Positions 50,847 to 61,900 of a stretch of DNA of 64,000 nt are shown here, in pieces. This DNA comes from Aurelia coerulea. Lineage: Eukaryota > Cnidaria > Scyphozoa > Semaeostomeae > Ulmaridae. The notes below the pieces were generated by a model that saw only the letters and a list, made by a program, of their open reading frames with translations, was not told the DNA's origin and did not search any database. Position 1 is the first letter of the stretch. Each line of letters starts with the position of its first letter. The DNA lies in the NCBI GenBank assembly GCA_039566865.1, contig CM076954.1, positions 17,198,001 through 17,262,000 on the forward strand, read 5' to 3'. Made by a program: the position numbers and the translations under genes.

Positions 50847-52523
50847 TTATAAAAACTTATATGGTAGGGATACTTGACCCACATTGTATAGATGTATGGG
50901 GATGTTATGATTACTTTATTATCCTAACCATTGCTTCGTAATGGAACCGAGTATCTACCTCTACTTTAATATTGTCGAGAAGTTTAAAATTCAAAGTCCA
51001 GCGTTAAGGTGGCTAACTACGAAATAAGAATAAGTCCAAAATGCTAACAAACAATAGGTATAGGTGTTGCACTACTGATAACAATTGTATAGTGATACAC
51101 ACTTAGTCTTCTGTCGCTTTTGGGCAAAGGAAATGAGAATCCATTGTTTGACTTGAGTGACAAAACTGTCATTCAGAGTCCTGAGTCCTTTGCGGGCACG
51201 CTACAATTTGAGACTGTCTGAAGATAAAATTTGGCCTAAAGTAGTATTTCATACTTTTATTCTAAAGCACTCAAAAACTTAATTGGTAATAAAATGGTAG
51301 TTCTTAATATCGATAGGAAGATAAACTTCCAGCAGTTGTCGCAAAACTGACAGTGACACTGATGAAGTAATGTTTTCTGGGAGACAATTAGATTATATTG
51401 ATTTAGGCTAATTTTTGCGTGATGAGCATCAGCATCAGTTAAATCATTTAGCTCAAATTGTCAGATCACATGTGGAACAATGTTCTCTTTATAAGGAATA
51501 GACAAAAATTCAAAATCACAATGGAGACAGAAAATAATTAGGAAAATCACTGTTTCAATGGTAACTGCTACTACTTTGTAAATTTCGAAGATTATACATA
51601 ATATTAGCCACCTAGAGTGAAAGTTTCAGGTGAATATCTTATTCTATGAAAGAGATATGATTTGTCCAATTATGCTATGTCAATAAAGTGTAGTAGTGAG
51701 AAAAATGCATTTAGAGTTTGAGTATTGATTTTGTCAGGGGCTCAGTTGCCAAACTGTAAACAAATCTGTAAACACCGCACATGTACATTGTTCTCCATTG
51801 TTTTCTGCAGTTTGTTTGGTGGCCTCACCCAAGCCACCAAAATGTGCTCGTTAAAAATCCACTCATATCTAAGCAATCGTAAAAGATATGAATGTTTGGT
51901 TTGTTCTTCTGTAAAGTACGAAGATGTTATCTTCAAAATGGTGTTTTAATTTTCAAAAAACCAGGTAAAAGTATGTGTGATATTGCCCATCAAAAACTTC
52001 CGAATCGCTGTTTCGACCGAAATTTGGAAACGGAGCCCGTTTAATTCATTGCTTCATATCACTTATAGCAATTTGAAATCATTAGACAAGTTTCAAAACG
52101 ACATTCAGTCACCAGGTACCTCAACAGTTACTATTTATGCTCCCTTCAAATTGGTTTTATCAGTTCTACTACTTCAAATGATTGGAAAATCATTTGATGT
52201 TGATTCTAATTGAAAGTGAGGCTTGTTGCACAAGAGGTCTTCCTGGCTCCAGATTTTGACTTTTACCCCGAAGTATCTCCATCTCTTCAAGGTACACTTC
52301 TCTAGCTCCATGCTATCAAATACGCCAGAATCATGGTCTTCTTTCAATGCTTCCTTATTTGCCTTTTTCAGTCTCTGTTCGTTCAGATGCCTTGTGCTCA
52401 TGCGAAAATTTCTACCAAGTTACAACTTCATAACTCTATTGGTTTTGGATATAATTGGGGGGGGGGGTCACAATGGCCCCCCCCACGTGAGAAGTGAATG
52501 CAAAGACCCCACGTGGAATAAGG
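50847..52523. other. 3' flank of gene 1
   Basis: AATAAA at 51682-51687 is a candidate polyadenylation signal about 840 bp past the stop. No other gene is seen. A G-run/C-run pair, ggggggggggtcacaatggc and then a C run, lies at 52457-52496, just before the duplication junction. Confidence 0.45.
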
Positions 52524-54037
52524 TTAAGCAATAAATTTGTCTGGAAAATATTACGACGACGCTCCGAGAAAGTAGTTTCAAAAATATAGTAAATCCGTCA
52601 TTTCTCGGCCTTTCCCCTCTTTTCTAGTCCAGGCTTTTGGAACATGTATAGTGAATTCTAAGCTGAATCCCAGCATATGGGAGCAGAAAATGTTTATAAG
52701 GATCAGAGGTCAATTAATATGCAAACAACAGTTTACACAGACGACTTCAAATCCATCTTCACGTTAAGTTTTCACAAAAATTTTGACTGGAAAAGTATAG
52801 CGATTATTACATTCCAAAGGAAAATTGTAGGATTTGTAATTTTGATTTATTATTTTTTTTAAGACGGTGGTATTCATAGCGGGCGTATGAATCAAAAGTT
52901 TCCACCGATTTTTGCTCCTGGCCCATGGCCGAAACCTCCGAGGCCTCATTTTCTCTAGCAAATCAGACGCAGCGACTAAGCGAAGAAGAGAAAAGAAACC
53001 CGTGAAGATTTTTCTAAATTTTACCTACCTTCATAAAACGCAACCAGGACAAAAATTACATTATTTAATTAAATTCCATAGAATCAAAAAAGGTTCGCAA
53101 TTTGAGCGCAATGCATCTTGGTAAAAGGTTCGTCGCTGCTGTCTTTAGCACAATCATCTATTGGAACAATATTTAGTTTAACAGAGTAAAAACAGGTAGG
53201 AGGTTTGCAGGGTTTTTAATTTTGTAATTTTTGAAAGTGCTGCTTTTCATTGTGACATCTAATCAAACATTTGTCTATCTTCGGAAATGCATGGTTTGTT
53301 TTCGCGAGGAAAAGCAACTGACATCAGAAGAATTCAATTTCCCTAAAAATCATACCGACAAATCTTGATTAAATCATGTTGAATTGAATAAAACACCAAC
53401 AAATCCAAATTGACAGACTAAACAGTGACACAACCTTATGCTAGTAAACATCTTTCTGCCTATTGCACCTGCATGTAGCCGGGTGCACCAAAGAAGTTCA
53501 GACGCTTGGAATATTGTAGTATCTAAAGTATTGGATACATTTGAATGTATCTGATTTCGCTTTATAGAAAAAGGATGAAGAAATTTTGTAATTTTGCGTG
53601 CTTTGTAACCAATAAGGAAAAAAGGGGACTTTACGAGAAGTCGTTTTGGTTTTGAAAAGCTGAAAATGGCCTAAAGCCCTCGATCAATCGTAATAAAATG
53701 CCTTACACAGAAAATATGGAAGGGCGTGTAATCTCTCTCGCAAGTTTCAGAAAATGAAGTTTCAAGAAATACTGCATACATACATTTACATACATTGCTA
53801 TTTCTTTAAAGCAGGTTGCCTATAAACGCAACTTTAAAGCTGACGAGGACCTGCTGTCTACTAAAATAACATAAAACGTTTTACAAAAATTTCTAATAGT
53901 TTTAAAGATAGCTTTTCAAATTTTCTAAATCAAATACTCTTTCTAAAATACGAACTGTAAAGATCTAGTGATAAATAAAGTCCCATTGTTTTTTCTGTAT
54001 CAACTGTATCAACTTCTGTACTAAGTCTTTCTATTCC

Positions 54038-54370
54038 ATGGCAGTATGGCAGTACAAATGCAGGCGATATCGGTTATCTGTGAAATTTCTTTTTGTGTCG
54101 TTCTGCGTAAGAAGTTTAACTGCGAGTTTTTCGAGAGTTTCAGGGTGTTTTTCCGGCATGTGGCAAGCGAGGGATTTTCGTGAAGTCAAATTTAGCTACG
54201 TTATCAGCACTCGAATCATAAAAATGAAAAACCTAAAATCTCAGTCATTCTTTCAGCTTCCGATCAACTTTATTTCCTTTCGATCCATCCAGTACCCCTA
54301 TATATTCTCAAATGCCGGAACTCTTTTTGACGAGCCATGCATTTCAACCAGGCATTTAAATAGTTTATAG
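54038..54370 (+). other. Conserved 110-codon ORF, unit 2
   Basis: Counterpart of 38785-39117, same length and frame. Replacements include Cys to Trp near the start. Function and reality as a gene are doubtful. Confidence 0.2.
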
Positions 54371-55270
54371 CATGAAGCATTGCGGACACCTTTTTTGGAA
54401 CAAAATATTTATTTGATACTACTGCCTTAATTTTTGTTTGAGGCAGCTACCTAAACTGAGAGAGTGTAGTACGCTACCTACAGAGGAACGGGCAAGCGCA
54501 ATTGACGTCGCTTGTTGCTCCGGAGATTTAGCTCGCTACGCTCATAGTTAAGGTAGTAGCATCTAATAAAATCAAGGTAGTAGTATCGAATAAACTTTTC
54601 ATACAAAATAAAGTTGTGCGGAATGCTCCATGTTGATAAATGCAGTACTGTACCCTTTGGGGTTCAGTCTCTTGATACTTTAGTTGACGCTTTCTCTCGA
54701 AATGATTTGTCTAAAATCATGCATTAACTTTAAGTTATGCCAAATGTGAATCCTAGTTGTTCTCAAAGTTTTCCCGTATGGTCTGCAGTTTGAAATCTTT
54801 TCTCCTGCGAAGGCGCACTAACACACATGGTATTCAAGGGAGTTAGATTCGAATGAACAACACAGCAGCTAGGCCAACTGAATACACGAGCTAAGGCGTA
54901 ACAAGAAAGACAAAAAGATATAACGAGGTTAACCATATTTTAACCGGGGGGGGGGCGTTTTTCGCCCCCTGTCGGATTTTTTTAAATAGCTCCCAAACGA
55001 TGCTACCTACAATGCTGAAACGTCTTGACATTTCCTAAAATTTAGTTGGCAATCAGAAAATAAAACTTTAAAGCCCTATTGTTCGACACGTAACCACCAC
55101 ATACCCATATTTGGAGAGTGGTCACAAAGAAATTCATTAAAACGGCTCTAATTTCTTTCTTTGTTACTAAATCTCAACAATTTATATACCATTCGATTCG
55201 TCTCAATGAGTGCTTTCATTTGATATATAATTTATTCATATTTGCTGACATCAGCACTTTATTATTTCTA

Positions 55271-55475
55271 TGACGTCGTCAATCTTTATGACGTCATATT
55301 CCTAATGAATTAGCCTGTAATAAACGATTGCGCTAAAGATGGCGGCAAGGAATTTTTACCAAGATGCACTGCATTCTTTAATCGAATTCCAATAGAATCG
55401 TCAAAGAATCTTAATTAGAACGCAATGCATCTCGGTAAAAATTCCTAGCCGCCATCTTTAGCGCAATCGTCTATT
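55271..55475 (+). promoter_or_regulatory. CRE-like sites and palindromic MITE upstream of gene 2
   Basis: TGACGTCG (55271-55278), TGACGTCA (55289-55296) and then the palindromic MITE (55321-55475), as in unit 1. The core promoter TATAAA is at 55750-55755, about 105 bp before the ATG at 55855. Confidence 0.45.
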
Positions 55476-55854
55476 ACCTCAAATCCCTGCCTCAAATATC
55501 GATGAATGTACTTGATTTCATCAATAATATGGGAAATTAATGGTTTTGAATCATAATTATTGAGGAAACAATTTTGCATTGAATCAAATTTTCATTATTT
55601 AATTAGTTTATTTATTAGAAACCACAAATATCCGCATGAAACCATACGAAACTACAAATTAAATCAATACAAAGTGATTGGACCGCTTTTGAAAATATAT
55701 CAACCAATCAGAATACAGAGATTAGCATATCTGTCAATCACCCTTGACCTATAAATTGCTCATACATCGACAAGATTTTCAAACCAGCAGCATCTTTTCG
55801 CATAGCTTATGAAAAGTGAAAGAAGGTGAAAAGAATTAAGGTACATATCGCACG

Positions 55855-55948
55855 ATGGCTTCCTTCGCTATTCTTGAGACATTGGTTTTGGTGCATGTTC
55901 TCATTTCACTGCTTGCTACACCCGATAAAAGATTTGGTGCATTTGCAG
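55855..55948 (+). CDS. Gene 2 exon 1: signal peptide
   Basis: MASFAILETLVLVHVLISLL and the same following residues as gene 1. Donor gtgaga rather than gtaaaa, still valid. Phase 1 end. Confidence 0.85.
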
Positions 55949-58900
55949 GTGAGATGCTAATATCTTTTTATTTTTCCATTATATTTATTCGCAGGTAAGA
56001 AAAATCTATTTTCTGTATTTTTGCTGTCGTGATAACTATCATCAGCATATGCGTAGGCATTGGCGTAGGAGGGCTCTACTGCCCCTAAGCTTGGAAAAGT
56101 TTCCAACAATTGTCCATCATCGGGAAGAAATCGGTCTTGAGTTAGGCAACGATGGATTTCTTATCGGGCAGCCCCTCACCCCTCGAATTTTATCTCCCCG
56201 TACGCTCATTGACATCTGCTTGTCATCCACTCAGTTGTTCTGGAAACAGCCCTTTTTTGTGTAATTGTGGAAATTAATCTGACAAAATGATCTCAAGGAT
56301 TCTTGTCTTCTAATTCTTTGATATTAGATATGGATAAAAGTCTACATTAGATCAGGGAAAAATGCTTTGGTATCTTTAAAGGGAATAAACACAGCTACAT
56401 TGTGATCGAGTGTCCGCTATCAATAGGCTAAAAAGTTATCAAATAAAATAGGTCATATGTTTAGCTTGGCCAAGGAAAAATGATGGGAATATCCTTGGAA
56501 AATACTATATTGCATATAAATACCATATATCACCATAAAGAGAGACACTATTTTCACGGTAGTTCACTTTGCCCTGAGCCTCTGCCCAGAAATAAGACCA
56601 AACATAGTTATAAATCTATGGCAATTATCAATGTTCTAAGTCACAGTATGATCATTTATCCTTTTTATGTCGATAGATATACTTGCTTCATCAAATTCCA
56701 ATAAAAATCTTTAATCAGTAACCGGATTTTTGAATGAAGTTTCAACGTAGGCTGTCAAATTTTTGGAGGTTCTGGTATCAGAATATTTTTCTGTATCATC
56801 AGAACGAAGCCTTATCCTGCAATGTATGATTTTTTGAAAATAGGAATATGAAGGAAATTATATCAAAAAGGGCTTCTTCATCTAACTTCATGTTCACAAG
56901 AGAAAATCAAAAACCGTGAGTAGTTCACTTTACCCCGGTCGAAGCAAAATATCAACTGAACGGTAGATCTTTTAAAACATTAAGTTAGCTGAAAAAAAGT
57001 CTTTCTTGGCCCTTTCTTCTTTGAAAAAGTAACCACATAGTATGTGCCTCAAATCGATCAAAAATATCATAGAAATGAATTTTGGCTTTCACCCCTTTCA
57101 TAGCCTCAATCGCCAAATCTGACATTCAACTTTTGATCCTCTTTTCATTAGCAGTTTCAAACCCAAAAAGTTGTGAAGAAGTGTTGTTAAACGGGAAGCG
57201 GCTCAGTGGCGAATACACAATTTGGATTGACGGTGTTACACCAACCAATGTTTATTGCAATATGGATATAGATGGTGGAGGTTGGACTGTTATTCAAAGG
57301 AGAATTGATGCAAGCACTAACTTCTACAGAGGGTGGACTGAATACAAACGAGGCTTTGGCAACTTAAGCAAAAATTTTTGGTTAGGATTGGATGATATTC
57401 ACAAGCTAACGGAAAGAGGAGCTGTACTTAGAATTGATTTGGCTGAGATTGGTGGTAAGAAAGTATTCGCGAAGTACAGCAGATGCAAGATTGGCAGCGA
57501 ATCTACTAATTACAAGCTAGAGGTTTCAGGTTATTCTGGGAATGCAAGTGACAGTTTATCTTATCACAATGGAATGAGTTTCAGCACGTATGATAGGGAT
57601 AACGATCGCTGGGGTGGTAACTGTGCCAGTTCGTACAGCAGGGGAGCTTGGTGGTATAATTCGTGTTATTATTCAGATCTAAATTCACTATACCCCGATG
57701 GAACGAATGATGGAAAAAGAATGTCATGGTACTATCTCAGCAATCGAGACGATTCTATCATATACTCAGAAATGAAAGTTCGTGGTAGGTGTCTTTTCCA
57801 AAGCCTTTTTTTATAAAGAGATTGTAAATGATTCGAATACAAAAAACCAGAAGATTTAGCACACTGAGGCTTTTCTGACTTATGTCGTCATAAGAGTGTG
57901 TTTCTTATCAATATGCCTGAAGATCGAATACATTAAATGAACATTTTTTTGGGATGTGTCTAAAGAATCTAATTCTTGAAATTTTCGAAAGGGGTATCAC
58001 CCTCTAAAAATCTCATACACCTTTAGAAAAAGTCCTTTTCTTTTCAAGAAAACTCTGTAATAAGTACTAAATTGGTATATTTCCTGCAGCTGTTAGCATT
58101 ATCCATGGTCTGCAGGCATTGTCGATATAAGCATCAGAGCTCTCCTTGTGCGTTTCTTCTAAAATATTCAGCAACGTTTGGCAAGAAACCGTCACTGTGT
58201 ACCGCCATTATGCAGGACACGAAACATCATAATTCTATCAGATTGCGTAGAACGAGTGAAGACTGGGAGACAGTCTCATTTAATTGGTAGATTGTTGACT
58301 TATCTTAATTTCAATTGGTCTGCTCAAGACAGGCTGTTCGTGGCTCCTGCCATTTTTCACTTAATTTTGCTGCACGATGATTGGTCGAATCCTGAAGACC
58401 ATGGCTCAGATCTGCCAAGTGTAGCTCCCGCTAATTTTCAAATCTATTAAAAGTCATTCGATGATTGGCTGTAAAGATCTTGCAGCTGCCGTATGATTAG
58501 TTACGATTTCTGATTTAGTGACCCTTATTCATTGAATTGGACGAGAAAAGTGCTCTCTATTGAGCGCTACCGAGACAATTCTAACGGTGATTTGTTTTAG
58601 AATATCGTTTAGCATAATTATCAAATCCTTGAAAATCTGACTAGGGCAATAATGCACCGTTGATGTGGCCTATATTATGATCAAAATTGTATTTTTACTA
58701 ACTGTGTTGTTTCTCTTCCACAAGATTGCAAGTAAAGCGCTAGATAATGTTGCTACTCCTTCGTTCTTCTCTCGTCACAACAAGGAATCAAATGCCGCCT
58801 ATATTCAAATACAGTTGAAACGGTTGGAGCTCCTACGCAGCGATACGTCTCATTTCAAACTTCCCTAAAGGGAAGTTTGAAATGAGACGTATCGCTGCGT

Positions 58901-61900
58901 AGGAAGCCCGGTGGGTGCAATGTTAATAAAAACAGGACACCACGCTCATCCATGATTTCGCTGAGAAAAGGGTATATTTGAAGCAGAATTCTAGGACCTA
59001 GAATCTCAGATAAAACTGGGTACTTTTCTTTAGAAAATATTCCAACTCCAAAACAGTAAATGCTGATGGACTAGGGACCCTAAAATAAAAGTCAATTTCA
59101 CCTGGCCCAAGTTTGATACACTAAGTTTTATGGGATTCTACTGTTTCCAATAATTAAATATTAATAAAGTAAATCGTAACAAAGTGCAAAATCCCAAACC
59201 TTTTTATTCTCTCAATACCAGTTTTTCTACTGAACAGATTTTTAGGGCTCAGTGATACTCCTTTAAAGGGGGGTTACCATCAACATTTTCCACGATAAGG
59301 GGTCTTTTCGCCAACTAGCAAATCAGAGGAAAGGGTATCCTATGAAATGGTATGGACGAGCGTGGTGTACCTTTTACTAGTGAATTGCACCCACCGGGGT
59401 AGGAAGTTTGAAATGGGACGTATCGCTGCGTAGGAGCTCCAACCGTTTCAACTGTATTTGAATATTGGCGGCATTTGATTCCTTGTTGTGACGAGAGAAG
59501 AACGAAGGAGTAGCAACATTATCTAGTGCTTTACTTGCAATCTAATGGAAGAGAAACAACACAGTGAGTAAAAATACAATTTTGATCATAATATAGGCCA
59601 CATCAACGGTGCATTATTGACCATGGTTCGATCGAAAAAGTTGGTTGATCGGCGATAAACTAGAGACTTTTTCGAACTGTTGTGCATTTTGCTTGTCATC
59701 AACGCCTAGTTTACCACACTGATTCATGGAAATCTTCTGTCGTTTGTTTTTAATTTGTTGCTAGAGAGAATTACATTTATCTGCGATCGCTAGCTGCTTT
59801 GAAGTGGAGTGTTATTCAAAAGAAATTGATAGAATAATTACAAAATCTGCCATTTTGTCGTCAGTTAAGCTTTCAGTTTTGTCCTTTCTGTTTTAAAACT
59901 AATATCCTACATTGTGTGAAAATGCATACAATTTCATTTCGAATTGCCAGCCCAAATCTGACAAGGAATGAATACGGTATCTTCCAAACAATGCAACAAT
60001 ACCAGCTAAATTGCTCTGCCTAAAAATGTAATGATTATGAAGCTCTCTACAACTAATTCAATTATTTTTGCAGTTCCAGTGACCTCTCCAGAGTCTTGCA
60101 AACAGTATAACGTATTATCTGAAGAGACCAGGCTTAATACGTTCGTCAATCACCTCCACAATGGCTGCGATAGCAGTTTCAACGGTTGGTATCGATTTAT
60201 GGGTAAAGCTGGTGATCGCATGCTAGATTCATGTCCCTCCAAAACTGATAACTCAAGTAACTCATGTGGATCCAAATGGCAAGGTTGGCTCAATGATTCT
60301 AACCCCAATGCAAACGAAGGAGAAGTTTATAGAAGAGTATGTTTCTCAAGATATCCAAGTTGTCATTGTGAATACGAAAAGATCATCAAAGTAAAGAACT
60401 GCGGATATTTTTATGTGTACAGGTTGATTGGAGTGCCAAGATGCAGTCAAAAATATTGTGGCATTAAAGGTAATTGAGTTAGATGCAACCAAATTTATTT
60501 GAAGTACAGGGTGACTGAAAAGAGTCACTCTTTGAAAAATGATCAAAATTGGATTATATCACTGCTCTTGAAAATTCCTTTTTGTACATTACTATAAAAG
60601 ATCAAACTAATCGTAACAATATTTTGAAGTCTTGAAATCGCTCTGATCTTGTAGAAATTTCTGATGTTACTTGAAGCAAATAGTCTGTACCTAATTTAGC
60701 CAGTTTGCTAACGGCAGCACTTAAAAGCGTGACACGATTAAAACAAATGATGTCATTTTGTTTGCCTGATCTTCTTTGTTACTTGTGCCTCAAGTCTCAA
60801 GTCTCTAGCACTTATGGTTTTGATAATAAACTCCCCAAAGTTTAGAGAAGACTTGTTTTTTTAAATTTAATTTTATCGTGTTGAAGCACACTGCTGCAAA
60901 TTCTCTAGACTGGCTACACAATCTCTGTATGATACTTAGAACTGATTTGTCGCCAATACAGAGCTGGCCACCAGCAACAACAACAGGAAAATTGAGGGAC
61001 TGACAAAATCTATAATCTATAACCCAATGGAGACACATCGTTTCTTCAACTACACAATGAAGCGACATGTGTCAAAGTTGTCAATTATGATAAATGAAAG
61101 AGAGGTTTATAGAAGTGTATATTTCTCAAGATATCCAAGTTGTCATTGTGAATGTGAAAAGATCGTCAAAGTAAAGAGCTGTGACTGGTCTATATAGACC
61201 ATTTCAATTTCATTTTATCATATTTAACCACAAAAACCCTATCAGCTAATATAAAGAACTATTTCTATACAAAATAAACATCTATTTACAAATAAAATTT
61301 TACAAATTTGCTGATCTTCCTAGGGATCGTGCTTCGGGAAGGATGCTAATTGTGTAGGAATTCCTTCAGTTTCCTTTTGAATATGCTAATTGTGGAACTC
61401 ATTCTGATTTCTAATGGGATTTCATTCCACGTCTTAGCACCAGAAAAGAAAAAACTGCTCTTGGGGAATTCTAGGTTCTGTCTTGGGGTGTCCAGATCTA
61501 ACTGATTTCTTGTTGGATAGTTAGATAATTGAGATCTGGTAACAAGTCTCCCTCTTAAATTGTCCGGGCAGAGACCATTCATTATTTTGTAGATCATCAC
61601 GGCCCTGTCAAATTTTATTAAGTTTGAGAGTGAAAGCCAGTTGCAACTCCACCCATCCTTTAATCTAGAGTCTTCTATTAGCGATCGTGCTCTAGTTTGT
61701 AGACGCTGCAGATGAACAAGCATTGTGTTTGTCAAACTGCGCCAAAGTTCATCACTGTATGACTCTCAAGCAGTGCCTTGTGGGCCCGGTTGCTCAAAAC
61801 TGGTATTAGGCTAATACCGGATTAGCACTGTGTAAATGACTACAGAATCATGCCTTTAATCCAAGGTTAGTGCTAATCGTGGTTTGAATAACCCGGCCCT

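Larger units (their letters stand above)
36900..52523 (+). repeat. Tandem segmental duplication, unit 1 (about 15.6 kb)
   Basis: The sequence starting ttaagcaataaattt at 36900 reappears at 52524 and stays collinear to the window end. Unit 1 therefore ends where unit 2 starts. It holds one complete FReD-D8C-ZP gene with its promoter. Differences between units include several transposon insertions. A G-run/C-run pair (52457-52496) lies just before the junction. Confidence 0.88.
58645..59622. repeat. Long inverted repeat specific to unit 2
   Basis: Arms of about 220 bp (58645-58866 and 59401-59622): ggcctatattatgatcaaaa faces ttttgatcataatataggcc. The left arm is followed by its own 35-bp hairpin (58828-58905). 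A 492-bp transposon sits between the arms. Absent from unit 1, where other sequence occupies 43318-43930. Confidence 0.82.

Noticed and set aside
52223..52534. 103-residue ORF at the unit junction
   Set aside because: Runs through the G-run/C-run sequence into the repeat; no domain and no conservation.
57082..57154. In-frame ATG extension of the unit-2 FReD exon
   Set aside because: Unit 1 lacks the open extension, a good acceptor lies at 57154, and exon 1 supplies a true signal peptide in matching phase.
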